From contig NZ_CP096184.1 in the NCBI RefSeq assembly GCF_020447105.2, positions 2,852,001-2,916,000 on the forward strand: a stretch of DNA of 64,000 bases. Direction: 5' to 3'. The stretch is from Demequina sp. TMPB413. Its GTDB lineage: Bacteria; Actinomycetota; Actinomycetes; Actinomycetales; Demequinaceae. The notes below the pieces were generated by a model. That model saw nothing but the letters and a program-made list of their open reading frames with translations. It was not told where the DNA came from and searched no databases. Positions within the stretch are counted from its first letter, which is position 1. Each line of letters opens with the position of its first letter. A program made the translations under genes and the position numbers. Shown piece after piece: positions 1 to 8,633 of this stretch.

Positions 1-344
1 CGTGCCGCGCCGAGGCCCCCGACCTGGTTGAGCTCGACGCCCTGGACGGCGTGAGCGTGCTCGGCGTCAACGTGCGCGACGACGCTGACACCGCCAACGC
101 CTTCGAGCGCACCTTCGACATCACCTACCCTTCGCTCGATGGCGCCGACGGCACCGCTATCTCGCAGCTCCAGGGGCTCGTCGCGGTCAGGGCTGTGCCG
201 ACAGCCCTGATCGTCGACCCCGAAGGCAACGTCGCCGCGCGGGCGGTCGGTCGCATCGAGCCCTCGACGCTGCGGGCACTCGTGGACGCCGCGGCGCAGG
301 TTGACGGGAGCACTCCCACGGCCGACGCGGGGGCGGGCGAGTGA
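1..344 (+). CDS. TlpA/ResA-like thioredoxin of cytochrome c maturation, C-terminal part
   Basis: The 5' end is cut by the window; the reading frame begins at base 3. The first visible residues, CRAEAP, fit the second cysteine of a WCxxC thioredoxin active site. The cis-proline loop follows (AVPTALIVDPEG near residues 63-74), then the last beta strands. Proteins of this family are membrane-anchored and reduce the heme-binding cysteines of apocytochrome c outside the membrane. The stop overlaps the GTG start of ccdA by 4 nt (GTGA), and resB and resC follow, which supports a CcsX/ResA role rather than a general thioredoxin. The missing N-terminus, including the first active-site cysteine, cannot be checked. 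Confidence 0.85.
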   Translation, partial: CRAEAPDLVELDALDGVSVLGVNVRDDADTANAFERTFDITYPSLDGADGTAISQLQGLVAVRAVPTALIVDPEGNVAARAVGRIEPSTLRALVDAAAQVDGSTPTADAGAGE

Positions 345-1108
345 TCGCAGGCCTCGGCGGCACCTTCGCGGACACCGTGCTCACGGGATCGCTCATCGCG
401 GCGCTGCCCGTCGCGCTCATCGCCGGACTGGTGAGCTTCGTCAGCCCGTGCGTCGTCCCTTTGGTGCCCGGCTACCTCGGCTACCTGTCCTCGATGGCGG
501 GAGCGGGCGCTGGGCCCGGCGGGCGTGGTTCGCGTTCTCGACTGGTGCTGGGAGTGTTGCTCTTTGTGCTGGGTTTTGCGAGTGTGTTTGTGGTGCTCGG
601 CGTGGGATTCGCGTCGCTGGGCTCGCGCGTCGACGAGCAGCTCGACCTCATCACACGCATCCTTGGCGTGCTCGTGGTGGTGATGGGCTTCGTGTTCCTC
701 GGCTCGGTGCCCTTCATGCAGCGAGAGCGCCGCATCCATGTGTCTCCCAAGGCTGGCCTGTGGGGCGCCCCGTTGCTTGGCATCGTTTTTGGGCTCGGTT
801 GGACGCCGTGCATCGGCCCCACGCTCGCCGCCGTGCTGACGTTGTCGCTCAGTGAAGCAACCGCCACGCGCGGAGTGGTCCTCGCGGTCGCGTACTCCCT
901 TGGCCTTGGCCTGCCGTTCATCGCGCTTGCGGTGTGGATGGAGCGCTCGCGGTCGGTGCTTGGGTGGCTGAGGCGGCACCGGCTCGCGCTGATGCGCATC
1001 GGCGGCGGGATGTTGATCGTGTTGGGTCTGCTGCTCGTCACCGGTCTGTGGAGTTGGCTGACCGGTCAGATGCAAGGGTGGATCGACGGCTTCTGGGTGT
1101 CCGTATGA
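341..1108 (+). CDS. ccdA: Cytochrome c biogenesis protein CcdA (thiol-disulfide electron carrier)
   Basis: This 255-residue polytopic membrane protein has about six hydrophobic segments. The two conserved cysteines sit in SPCVVPLVPGYL (C37) and GWTPCIGP (C157), the CcdA/DsbD transmembrane signature. By family knowledge it carries reducing equivalents from cytoplasmic thioredoxin across the membrane to the extracytoplasmic thioredoxin-like protein encoded just upstream. The GTG start overlaps the upstream stop (GTGA) and the stop overlaps the resB ATG (ATGA), so translation of the operon looks coupled. Length is normal for the family. Confidence 0.93.
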   Translation: MIAGLGGTFADTVLTGSLIAALPVALIAGLVSFVSPCVVPLVPGYLGYLSSMAGAGAGPGGRGSRSRLVLGVLLFVLGFASVFVVLGVGFASLGSRVDEQLDLITRILGVLVVVMGFVFLGSVPFMQRERRIHVSPKAGLWGAPLLGIVFGLGWTPCIGPTLAAVLTLSLSEATATRGVVLAVAYSLGLGLPFIALAVWMERSRSVLGWLRRHRLALMRIGGGMLIVLGLLLVTGLWSWLTGQMQGWIDGFWVSV

Positions 1109-2772
1109 GCGCCAAGCAGCCGGCGACCGAGCCCGAGGCGCCCGAGCAACCCAAGCGGTTCTCCGTCGACAACTACGCCTACCCGCAGGCCCCCCGGTTG
1201 GGAGTGCGGGGGTGGCTGCGCTGGGGCTGGCGGCAGGTCACCTCGATGCGGCTTGCCCTTGTCCTGCTGCTCCTGCTCGGACTCGCGGCCATCCCAGGCT
1301 CGCTGCTGCCGCAGTGGCCTCAAGACGCGGCCAAGACCCAGTCCTTCGTGGACAACAACCCGTTCTGGGGGCCGGTCCTGGACAGCGTCGGCATGCTCGA
1401 CGTCTTCGGCTCGGCGTGGTTCACGTCCATTTACGTGCTGCTGTTCTTGTCGCTGGTGGGCTGCATCGTGCCCCGCGCGATCGCCCACGGCAAGGCTGCC
1501 CGCACGCCGGTGGCGGCCGCACCGCGCTCACTTGCGCGCTACGACGGCCGCCTTGAGGACACCTCGCCGCTTGATCCTCTGCAAGCCGCCGACGCCGTCG
1601 TCGCCTGGGGACGTGGCCGTGGCGTCGGCCGTCTGGTGGGCTATCGCGCACGAGTGGATGAGCGCACCGCCCGCGACGGCACGCCGGAGGTGGCGGTGGC
1701 GCTCGACCAAGGCGCGCTGCGGGAGTGGGGCAACCTGCTGTTCCACGCGGCGCTCGTGGGGGTGTTGTTCGCCATGGCCTTCGGGTCCGCGTACACGTAC
1801 CGGGGCCAGGCCGTGCTGGTCGAGGGGCAGACCTTCACGAACGCGGTGGTCGCCTACGACAGCTTTGAGTCCGGAAGGCTTTTCGACCCCGCGTGGCTCG
1901 ACCCCTTCACCCTGCGGCTCGACGCTTTCGAGTCCTCCTTTGACCTCGAGGGCAGGCCGGAGTCGTTCCTGGCCGACGTCACGGTGACGCGCCCTGGCGA
2001 CGCCGCCTTCACCGACACCATCCGCGTCAACCACCCGCTCGAGGTCGAGGGCGGCAAGATCTACCTCCAGGGCAACGGCTACGCGCCCAAGTTCGTGGTG
2101 CGCGACGCCGACGGCAACGTCGCCTTCTCCGGCGCCGTCCCGTTCTTGCCTCAAGACGGGGCGTACACCTCCACCGGCGTCGTCAAGGTGCCCGACGTCA
2201 CGAGCGGGGAGCAGCTGGGCTTCAGGGCCACGCTGTACCCCTCGGCGGCGCCGACGGCCGACGGCAACGTCGTCTCCGTGAACCCTCAGCCCAACAACCC
2301 TGTCATCCTGTTGACGGCCTACACCGGCGACCTGGGGCTCGATGCAGGCATCCCGCAAAACGTCTACCAACTGGACGAGTCCCAGTTGAGTCCCGTGCGC
2401 GGCGACGACGGCATGCCCTTGGTGGTGGACCTGCGACCGGGCGACACCATCACGCTTCCCGACGGCCTTGGCACGGTCACGTGGGAGTCGCTGCCGCGGT
2501 TCGTGGCGCTCGACCTGCGCGCCGACCCTTCCCTGCCGTGGATCCTCGGCACGTCGCTCGCGGCGCTGTTCGGCATCGGCGTCTCCCTCTTTGCGCCCCG
2601 CCGCCGCTTGTGGCTGATTCTCACCCCTGGTGACGGGGAACGTACACTCGTGGAAGCCGCAGCGCTCGCGCCCCCGCACGACGAGGCGGCCACCCGCGCA
2701 CTCGCGAGCGCCCTGGCAGTTGCCACGGGAAGGCCCGCGCCCCGTCCCCGTGCGCACCAGGAGGAACAGTGA
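1105..2772 (+). CDS. resB: Cytochrome c synthase subunit ResB/Ccs1
   Basis: This 555-residue protein belongs to the ResB family, which partners ResC in exporting heme and attaching it to apocytochrome c (System II). Hydrophobic segments lie near residues 48-66, 105-125, 205-225 and close to the C-terminus (about 470-490). A large extracytoplasmic domain lies between the third and fourth, the usual ResB topology. The ATG at 1105 is chosen because it overlaps the ccdA stop as ATGA; an upstream in-frame extension would run inside ccdA. The stop overlaps the GTG of resC. The C-terminal tail of about 50 residues is hydrophilic. Confidence 0.92.
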   Translation: MSAKQPATEPEAPEQPKRFSVDNYAYPQAPRLGVRGWLRWGWRQVTSMRLALVLLLLLGLAAIPGSLLPQWPQDAAKTQSFVDNNPFWGPVLDSVGMLDVFGSAWFTSIYVLLFLSLVGCIVPRAIAHGKAARTPVAAAPRSLARYDGRLEDTSPLDPLQAADAVVAWGRGRGVGRLVGYRARVDERTARDGTPEVAVALDQGALREWGNLLFHAALVGVLFAMAFGSAYTYRGQAVLVEGQTFTNAVVAYDSFESGRLFDPAWLDPFTLRLDAFESSFDLEGRPESFLADVTVTRPGDAAFTDTIRVNHPLEVEGGKIYLQGNGYAPKFVVRDADGNVAFSGAVPFLPQDGAYTSTGVVKVPDVTSGEQLGFRATLYPSAAPTADGNVVSVNPQPNNPVILLTAYTGDLGLDAGIPQNVYQLDESQLSPVRGDDGMPLVVDLRPGDTITLPDGLGTVTWESLPRFVALDLRADPSLPWILGTSLAALFGIGVSLFAPRRRLWLILTPGDGERTLVEAAALAPPHDEAATRALASALAVATGRPAPRPRAHQEEQ

Positions 2773-3806
2773 ACGTGACCGACCTCAGCCTCATGACGCT
2801 GTGGACCGCCGCGACCCTGTACGCAATCGCGATGGTCGCCTACTCGGTGCGGCTGTCGCGCGTGGCAGAGCAGCGCATGAACGCCCGCCAGACCGCCTTG
2901 GTGGGCGCCGGAGCGGCGGTGGCCGATGACGCCGAGGCGAGCGCTTCGGAAGCTGCGGCGACCGTCGACGCTGCGCCGGCGTCGGCCGGTGCCGTTGCCC
3001 GGCCAGGCGCGAAGGCGATGGGCATCGGCCGTTCGACCATGTTCGTCGGCGCTGTGCTGCACACGGTGGGCGTGGTGGCGCGCGGCGTGGACGCTGGCCA
3101 CCCTCCGTGGACCACGATGTACGAGTTCACCATCACGGGCACGCTCGCCGCGGTGATCGTGTTCCTGCTGGTGCAGCGCAAGCGTCCGGTGGCGTACATC
3201 GCGCCGGGGCTGGCCGGATTCGCGGTCGTGGCCGTGGTGACCGCGCTGCGCGTGTTCTATCGCGACACCACCGGCTTGCAGCCGGCGCTCGACAGCTACT
3301 GGCTGGTCATTCACGTGCCGATCGCCACGATCGCTTCTGGCATCTTCGCGGTGAGCGGCGTCGCGTCGGTACTGCAGGTGATGCGGATCGATCGCGAGCG
3401 GGAGCTCAAGAAGCGTCGGCGCTTCTCCGGATGGCTGAACCTGCCGCACCGGGCCGTGCGTAGCGCGAGGTCGCGCTGGCTCGAGGCCGTGCCCGTGCCG
3501 CAAGTGCTCGAGTCACTCTCCTTCCGGCTCAACGCCGTCGGCTTTGTGCTGTGGACGTTTACCGTGATGTCTGGCGCGCTGTGGGCCGAGCACGCCTGGG
3601 GTCGGTATTGGGGCTGGGACCCCAAGGAGGTCTGGTCCTTCGTGATCTGGATTCTCTATGCGGCGTACCTGCATGCGCGCACCACTCAGGGCTGGGCTGG
3701 GCGCCGCGCGGCGTGGTTGGCCATTTGGGGATTCATCGCGATCATCCTGAACTTCACCGTGGTGAACCTGTATGTCCAGGGGCTGCACTCGTATTCGGGG
3801 TTGTAG
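2769..3806 (+). CDS. resC: Cytochrome c synthase subunit ResC/CcsB (CcsA family)
   Basis: This 345-residue multi-spanning membrane protein carries the tryptophan-rich heme-handling WWD motif (YWGWDPKEVW near residues 278-287) and flanking histidines typical of the CcsA/CcmC/CcmF superfamily. With ResB it forms the heme transporter and ligase that matures c-type cytochromes outside the membrane. The GTG start overlaps the resB stop (GTGA), with a strong GGAGG Shine-Dalgarno at 2760-2764. A low-complexity Ala/Glu-rich insert at about residues 45-85, between the first and second membrane segments, is longer than in many homologues. Confidence 0.93.
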   Translation: MNVTDLSLMTLWTAATLYAIAMVAYSVRLSRVAEQRMNARQTALVGAGAAVADDAEASASEAAATVDAAPASAGAVARPGAKAMGIGRSTMFVGAVLHTVGVVARGVDAGHPPWTTMYEFTITGTLAAVIVFLLVQRKRPVAYIAPGLAGFAVVAVVTALRVFYRDTTGLQPALDSYWLVIHVPIATIASGIFAVSGVASVLQVMRIDRERELKKRRRFSGWLNLPHRAVRSARSRWLEAVPVPQVLESLSFRLNAVGFVLWTFTVMSGALWAEHAWGRYWGWDPKEVWSFVIWILYAAYLHARTTQGWAGRRAAWLAIWGFIAIILNFTVVNLYVQGLHSYSGL

Positions 3807-3860
3807 GCGACGGGGCTTTGGCCGATCGGGGGGTCTGGACGTCTCGCTAATGGGGGCTTG

Positions 3861-3900
3861 GCTCGCGCGCGTCCCGATAGGCTCGCGCGCGTCCCGATAG
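3861..3900. repeat. Perfect 20-bp tandem duplication in a promoter region
   Basis: Two identical, adjacent 20-bp units (3861-3880 and 3881-3900) end in CCCGATAG. The first six bases of a third unit follow (GCTCGC). Each unit junction creates a TAGGCT hexamer, and the second (3898-3903) lies 7 nt before the GTG of the glycosyltransferase. The duplication therefore duplicates the presumed -10 box. Confidence 0.85.
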
Positions 3901-3903
3901 GCT
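3898..3903 (+). promoter_or_regulatory. Leaderless -10 box for the GT4 glycosyltransferase
   Basis: TAGGCT is followed by 7 nt and then the GTG start at 3911. This TANNNT-N6/7-start arrangement marks leaderless transcripts in actinobacteria. A second copy (3878-3883) comes from the tandem repeat. No Shine-Dalgarno is visible. Confidence 0.6.
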
Positions 3904-3910
3904 CGCTGAC

Positions 3911-5047
3911 GTGAAGATTGCCCTCGTCATCGACGACGCCTTGGCCAGGCCCGATGGGGTCCAGGAGTATGTGCGGACCATCGGGCGCGCCATGGGCGAG
4001 CGCGGGCACGAGGTGCACGTGCTGTGCTCAGGCGAGGCGGGTTCACCCCCTCCCGGGATCGCCGCGGTGCACAGTCTGACGTCCAACGTGGGCGTGACCT
4101 TCAACGGCAACGGCCTTCGTACGCCGCGCCCCACGTCTCGCGCGCGACTGCGCTCGTTCCTTGCAGCCGAGCGCTACGACGTCATCCACGTCCAGACCCC
4201 GCACTCGCCGTTCTTCGCGGCTCGCGTGGTGCGCGAGGCCAGGCGCGTTCAGGGAGACGCGGTGCGGGTCGTCGCGACGTTCCACATTCTTCCCGACGGC
4301 GTTGTCAGCGAGTGGGGCACGCGCGCCCTCGGTCTCGCGTTGCGCCGCAACCTGCGCCTGTTCGACGCGTTCGCGGCTGTCTCCGCGCCCGCCGCCGCGT
4401 TTGCGCTGAGGGCCTTCGGCATCGGCGCCGCCGTGATCCCCAACGCGGTCAGGGTGGACGACATTGCCGCGCAGGCTGCTGCTCAGCCCTGGCCCGCCGA
4501 CCCGCAGGGCAGGGTCGTCATCGCGTTCCTGGGCCGGCTCGTGGAGCGTAAGGGTGCCGTCGAGCTGGTGGAGGCCGTGGCGGCACTGCCGGCCGAGGTG
4601 CGCGACTCCGTCGTGTTGCACATCGGCGGCAAGGGGCCGCTCGCCGGTCGCATCCAGGAACTGGTGGAGGCGCGCGGCCTGGGTGACATCGTCAGCCTCG
4701 AGGGTTTTGTCGCCGACGGCGCCAAGCCGGGCTTCATGGCGGCCGCGGACCTCGCAGTGTTCCCTGCGACGGGAGGCGAGAGCTTCGGCATCGTGTTGAC
4801 GGAGGCGATGGCGGCGGGCGCCGGTGCGGTGCTCGGCGGCGACAACCCCGGGTATGCGTGGACTCTCGACAACCCGGCAGCCGTGATTGACCCGCGGGAC
4901 ACGGCCGCGTTCTCGGCTCGATTGGAGGCGCTCGTCGCGGACCCCGATGCACGTGCCGCGATTCATGCGCAGCAGGCCGCGAGGGTGCGCGACTTCGACG
5001 TGACCGCGGTGGCGGAGCGGGTGCTCGCACTGTACGCAGCCGAGTAG
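3911..5047 (+). CDS. Glycosyltransferase family 4 (GT-B fold), PimA-like
   Basis: The 378-residue protein has the GT4 layout. An N-terminal Rossmann domain begins DDALARPDGVQEYVRTIG, where the acceptor-side glycines are expected. A C-terminal nucleotide-sugar domain has FLGRLVERKGAVELVEAV and the EX7E signature in GGESFGIVLTEAMAAG (residues about 288-303). The family transfers a sugar from a nucleotide donor with retention, usually to lipids or glycans at the inner membrane face. The sequence resembles phosphatidylinositol mannosyltransferase-like enzymes, but the acceptor cannot be fixed from sequence. It has its own leaderless promoter and stands apart from the resABC genes. Confidence 0.85.
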   Translation: MKIALVIDDALARPDGVQEYVRTIGRAMGERGHEVHVLCSGEAGSPPPGIAAVHSLTSNVGVTFNGNGLRTPRPTSRARLRSFLAAERYDVIHVQTPHSPFFAARVVREARRVQGDAVRVVATFHILPDGVVSEWGTRALGLALRRNLRLFDAFAAVSAPAAAFALRAFGIGAAVIPNAVRVDDIAAQAAAQPWPADPQGRVVIAFLGRLVERKGAVELVEAVAALPAEVRDSVVLHIGGKGPLAGRIQELVEARGLGDIVSLEGFVADGAKPGFMAAADLAVFPATGGESFGIVLTEAMAAGAGAVLGGDNPGYAWTLDNPAAVIDPRDTAAFSARLEALVADPDARAAIHAQQAARVRDFDVTAVAERVLALYAAE

Positions 5048-5129
5048 CCCACCAGTGCGGGTTGGGGGACCGCGCGGGCTGGACGGCGGGCCTTCCCGCG
5101 CCCCGGCACCGGAACCCGGGACGTCCGGG

Positions 5130-5135
5130 TAGCGT
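5130..5135 (+). promoter_or_regulatory. Leaderless -10 box for the DUF4229 gene
   Basis: TAGCGT lies 7 nt before the ATG at 5143. This supports that start over longer in-frame extensions that begin in the intergenic region. Confidence 0.5.
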
Positions 5136-5142
5136 AGGGATC

Positions 5143-5394
5143 ATGAAGGTTCTCGCGTATTGGCTGGTACGCACCGCCATCTTTCTGGTGATCTACGTGT
5201 TGCTGTGGGCGCTCAACTGGTTCGACATCTGGGCTGTGGTGCTCGCGTTCATCTTGGGGTGGGCCGTCAGCTACGCCGCGTTACCAGGAATGAGAGCGCG
5301 AGCCGCCGCACAGATGGATGGCTGGATCAACCGTTCGCAGCGTGGCATCGAGGCGGACGAGGCCGTGGAGGACTCGGAGACCAGCGGCGAGTAG
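5143..5394 (+). CDS. Small membrane protein, DUF4229 family
   Basis: An 83-residue protein with two hydrophobic helices (residues about 3-22 and 28-46), then a short amphipathic segment with a Trp (QMDGWINRSQRG) and an acidic tail. Size and layout match DUF4229, a small actinobacterial membrane family often found near menA and cytochrome c maturation genes. No biochemical function is known to me. The start is chosen from the TAGCGT box 7 nt upstream. It is convergent with menA. Confidence 0.75.
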   Translation: MKVLAYWLVRTAIFLVIYVLLWALNWFDIWAVVLAFILGWAVSYAALPGMRARAAAQMDGWINRSQRGIEADEAVEDSETSGE

Positions 5395-5487
5395 CTGCTC
5401 ACGTCACGAAGTCACTACCAAACGGACGGAATGCTTACCGCCCATGTGCGACCAGGGGCCACCCGGCCACTCCAGTAGTGAGTTCTT

Positions 5488-5556
5488 GACTGCAGGATCC
5501 GGATGAGGCTGACTGCAGGATCCGGATGAGGCTGACTGCGGGATCCGGATCAGGCC
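5488..5556. repeat. Three tandem copies of a 23-bp repeat
   Basis: Units at 5488-5510, 5511-5533 and 5534-5556 share the core GACTGCAGGATCCGGATGAG. The first two are identical and the third has three substitutions. They occupy the convergent gap between the DUF4229 gene and menA; the rest of the gap (5395-5601) shows no gene. Confidence 0.9.
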
Positions 5557-5601
5557 GGGCGCGTGCGCCGCGCCGCACAGCGCGAAGGTGCTCCCAGCGG
5601 T

Positions 5602-6474
5602 CTAGCCGAGCGCGATACCCACGCTAAGGAGCAGGCCGTAGCCCATGCCGATCGCGCTGATCCCCAAGAAGATCGGCTTGAGCGCAATGCCGCTCGCGCC
5701 TAGCCACACGGTGACGGCCACGATCAGGCTCGGCAGCGTCGCGAGCGTGGCCAGTAGTGCCCACGGTGTCGCAAAGGCCACCAGCACGGCCCCAGCGACC
5801 GGCGCGAGCACCACCGCCGCGAACAGCCTGCGCGTGCGCCGCTCGCCCAGCCGCACCGCAACCGTGCGCTTGCCAGCGAGGGCGTCCCCCTCAACGTCGC
5901 GAATGTTGTTGACCATGAGCAGCGCCACCGCATAGAGCCCCACCGAGGCGCTCGCGATCACGGCCCACCACGTCACCGTCCCTGCTTGGGTGACCATCGT
6001 TCCGAGCACTGCGACCGGACCGAAGAACACCCACACGACCGCCTCGCCCCACCCGCGGTAGCCGTAAGGGTTTGACGACGCGGTGTAGGCCCAGGCGGCC
6101 ACCACCGCCACCGCGCCCACGGCAAGCAACCACCACTGCCCGCTGAGCGCGCACAGCTCCACCCCGGCAAGCCCGCCAACCCCTGACGCAACGTACGCGG
6201 CACGCTTGACAGCGCTTGGACGGGCGCGTCCAGACGCCACCAGGCGCGACGGCCCCACCCGGTTCACGTCAGTGCCGCGCACCCCGTCGGCATAGTCGTT
6301 CGCGTAGTTGGATGCGATCTGGAGTGCGAGACCCACCACCAAAGCCAACAACGCCAGCAGCGGTCTGAACGAGCCGAGCGCTCCTGCGGCGGCTGAGCCG
6401 ACCAGCACCGGCGATAGCGAGGTCCACAACGTGCGCGGACGCGCACCGTCGATCCAGTCGCTGGCAGTCGTCAT
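5602..6474 (-). CDS. menA: 1,4-dihydroxy-2-naphthoate polyprenyltransferase MenA
   Basis: A 290-residue UbiA-superfamily membrane enzyme that joins 1,4-dihydroxy-2-naphthoate to a polyprenyl diphosphate, giving demethylmenaquinone. The two Asp-rich metal-binding motifs are visible: SNYANDYADG (about residues 54-63) and NNIRDVEGDALAG (about 189-201). Eight or nine hydrophobic helices surround them. The ATG overlaps the menE stop as ATGA, so menE-menA form a coupled pair. Length and motifs are normal for MenA; a UbiA acting on another aromatic is unlikely among men genes. Confidence 0.94.
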   Translation of the reverse strand: MTTASDWIDGARPRTLWTSLSPVLVGSAAAGALGSFRPLLALLALVVGLALQIASNYANDYADGVRGTDVNRVGPSRLVASGRARPSAVKRAAYVASGVGGLAGVELCALSGQWWLLAVGAVAVVAAWAYTASSNPYGYRGWGEAVVWVFFGPVAVLGTMVTQAGTVTWWAVIASASVGLYAVALLMVNNIRDVEGDALAGKRTVAVRLGERRTRRLFAAVVLAPVAGAVLVAFATPWALLATLATLPSLIVAVTVWLGASGIALKPIFLGISAIGMGYGLLLSVGIALG

Positions 6475-7514
6475 GGGTTCTTCCGATCAAGAGAGACAGC
6501 AAGGGAGCGAAGCGCCCGGTAATTGACCTTGCCGGTGGCGAGGCGGGGGAGGGCTTCGACAACAACGAGTTCCCTGGGCAGTTCATGCCTGGCGAGCACA
6601 GGCTCGAGCGCGCTACGCACCTCGTGAAGCTTGCGCATGTCGCTCAGCGCGACAGGCGCCACGAACGCCACCACGACCGCTCCCCACTCGGGGTTCGGGA
6701 CGCCCACCACGGCGGAGTCCTTGATCCAGGCCTGCGTGTCGAGGGCACGTTCCACCGTATGGGGATTGACCTTGAAGCCCCCGGTGGTGATGACGTCATC
6801 CACCCGCCCGAGGACTTGCAGCCGACCATCCGGGGCCCAGGCGCCCAGGTCGGACGTGACGAGCCAGCGACCCTCGTCGTCCTCGACCCACGCGTCGGGA
6901 CGCTCAGGGCGGTAGGCGTCGGCGAGGGAAGCGGTCGCGATGGAGATCCGGCCGTCGTCGCCGAGTCGCAGCCTGGTGTCCCCGATCGGTTCGCCGTTGT
7001 AGACGCAGCCGCCCGCTGTTTCGGTCAAGCCGTACGTGCGGACGACGTTGGTTGGCGGCTCGTAGCCCAGCGCGGCGCCCCCTACCAAGACGGCGGTGAA
7101 GGTTTCCAAGGCGTCCGACGCCTCGTCGGAGTTGAGCACGCGTGACAACTGCGTGGGCACGAGCGAGGTGAAGCGCGGCCCGTCGGCGGGAAGGCGCTCG
7201 GCGGCGGCGACAAAGGCCTCTGCCGTGAAGGGGCCGGCGCCGATGCCGGTGAGGGTGCCGCCGGCCAAGCGGGAGCGCACGACGACCATCGCGCCGGCGA
7301 TCCGGTCGGTGGGCAACGCGAGCAGCCAATGCCCCTCCGCGCCGAGGTGCGCGGCTGTCGCGCCGGCGGACGCTCGCAAGGCCTCGCCCGAGACCAACAC
7401 CTCCGACGGTTCCCCCGTCGAACCCGACGTGGCGACAGCAATGCCCCGCACGTTGCCGGCCAGGGCATCGGCAACAGCGTCGGCCGCTCCGTCGATAAGC
7501 CGCGCGTACTCCAT
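6471..7514 (-). CDS. menE: o-Succinylbenzoate-CoA ligase MenE
   Basis: A 347-residue ANL-superfamily adenylating enzyme that activates o-succinylbenzoate with ATP and CoA. Visible motifs are the AMP-binding P-loop ATSGSTGEPSEVLVSG (residues about 29-44), the hinge GRVDDVITTGGFKV (about 236-249) and the catalytic C-terminal lysine in ATGKVNYRAL. It is shorter than many MenE proteins (about 450 residues), as is common for actinobacterial MenE lacking part of the N-terminal subdomain. It lies upstream of menA with a 4-nt overlap and divergent from the DUF3048 lipoprotein gene. Confidence 0.92.
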   Translation of the reverse strand: MEYARLIDGAADAVADALAGNVRGIAVATSGSTGEPSEVLVSGEALRASAGATAAHLGAEGHWLLALPTDRIAGAMVVVRSRLAGGTLTGIGAGPFTAEAFVAAAERLPADGPRFTSLVPTQLSRVLNSDEASDALETFTAVLVGGAALGYEPPTNVVRTYGLTETAGGCVYNGEPIGDTRLRLGDDGRISIATASLADAYRPERPDAWVEDDEGRWLVTSDLGAWAPDGRLQVLGRVDDVITTGGFKVNPHTVERALDTQAWIKDSAVVGVPNPEWGAVVVAFVAPVALSDMRKLHEVRSALEPVLARHELPRELVVVEALPRLATGKVNYRALRSLAVSLDRKNP

Positions 7515-7535
7515 AGCCTTAGCCTAAGCGGCCCC

Positions 7536-7541
7536 TAGAAT
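7536..7541 (+). promoter_or_regulatory. Leaderless -10 box for the DUF3048 lipoprotein gene
   Basis: TAGAAT lies 6 nt before the ATG at 7548 with no room for a Shine-Dalgarno. It fits the TANNNT leaderless pattern and selects this ATG over the one four codons downstream. Confidence 0.6.
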
Positions 7542-7547
7542 CCCCCT

Positions 7548-8609
7548 ATGCGTGGACGTATGGGGGTAGTCGCGGCGGTTGCCGTCGCGCTGGCAGTGAC
7601 GGCGTGTGCTCCTGAGGAGATCACGCCGGCATCGGTGACGTTCACACCGGATCCAGTGGTGACGCGGCAACCCGTTGCGGACCCTCCCGAGGATCCGATC
7701 CCTGCCGTGGCGTGGCCACTCACCGGGATGGATGCGACGGCGGCGTCGGCTGAAGAGCTCGGGCGCATGGCTATCGCCATCAAGATCCCCAACGATCCCA
7801 GCCACTCGCGGCCCCAGAAGAACCTTGAGTACGCCGACATCGTGTTCGAGGAGTATGTCGAAGCGGGCATCCCGCGCCTTATCGCAGTGTTCCAGTCCAC
7901 CCACCCGGAAACCGTCGGTCCCGTGCGTTCGATGCGGGAGATGGACCCCGACATTATGGGCTCCCTTGGCGGCCCGCTCGTCTTTTCTGGCGCTAACCCC
8001 TACGTGCTGCGACACGCCAGGAACGCGGGCCAACTTCTCATCGCCCAAGATGTGGGGAGCGATGGGTTCTTCCGCACCAAAGATCGGAAGGCACCGTACA
8101 ACCTTCACGTCACGCTCGCGGATGTGGTGGCCCAGGCTCCGGGAGTGGGAGCGCCAGCGCAGCAGTTCTCGTACGCGTACCCGGCAGAGCTCGCGACCGC
8201 GGCAACCGTCGGAACGCCCTTCTCGCGCATGAGCCTGCGCTTCTCAGGGTACGGAGAGCCCAAGTGGGACTGGGACGCAGCCACCGGGACATTCCTGCGT
8301 TCGGAGTTTGAGGACCCGGACATCACGGTGGACGGTGTGCGAATTTCCGCTGCGAACGTGCTCGTGCTCTTCGTCAAGATTCACATCAATCAGACACTGC
8401 CGGTGTCCGAGATGATCGTCTCGAACAGCCCTGGCTTTCTCGCAACAGGGGGCAAGTACGTGCCCATCCTGTGGAGCAAGGCCGACCGTACCTCGCCCTA
8501 TGTCGTGACGCTCGAGGACGGCACGCCAGTAACCCTCGCTCCTGGACAGACATGGGTTGAACTCATTCCCAATGGCGGGTATGCGGTGGGAAGCGCTGAC
8601 TTCTCGTAG
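7548..8609 (+). CDS. DUF3048-domain lipoprotein (YerB-like)
   Basis: The 353-residue protein starts with a short type II signal peptide and a lipobox ending VTAC (Cys about residue 20), so it is probably anchored to the outer face of the membrane. The rest matches the DUF3048/YerB family: YADIVFEEYVEAGIPRLIAVFQS and GPVRSMREMDPD are characteristic stretches, with a C-terminal beta-rich part. The function of the family is unknown; the neighbouring men genes do not suggest a role. It runs convergent to menB with a 24-nt gap. Confidence 0.85.
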   Translation: MRGRMGVVAAVAVALAVTACAPEEITPASVTFTPDPVVTRQPVADPPEDPIPAVAWPLTGMDATAASAEELGRMAIAIKIPNDPSHSRPQKNLEYADIVFEEYVEAGIPRLIAVFQSTHPETVGPVRSMREMDPDIMGSLGGPLVFSGANPYVLRHARNAGQLLIAQDVGSDGFFRTKDRKAPYNLHVTLADVVAQAPGVGAPAQQFSYAYPAELATAATVGTPFSRMSLRFSGYGEPKWDWDAATGTFLRSEFEDPDITVDGVRISAANVLVLFVKIHINQTLPVSEMIVSNSPGFLATGGKYVPILWSKADRTSPYVVTLEDGTPVTLAPGQTWVELIPNGGYAVGSADFS

Positions 8610-8633
8610 CGCTCGCCCGAATGGCGGTCCTGG

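Noticed and set aside
1528..2757. Long antisense open frame (409 codons) inside resB
   Set aside because: It has the composition expected from the G+C-rich complement of a real gene and no family similarity. The same holds for other long antisense frames, for example inside nuoH and nuoN.
7518..7528. IdeR/DtxR iron box between menE and the DUF3048 gene
   Set aside because: CTTAGCCTAAG is a perfect dyad and matches the core of the IdeR site, but the outer half-sites do not match, and it overlaps the position of the menE ribosome-binding region.
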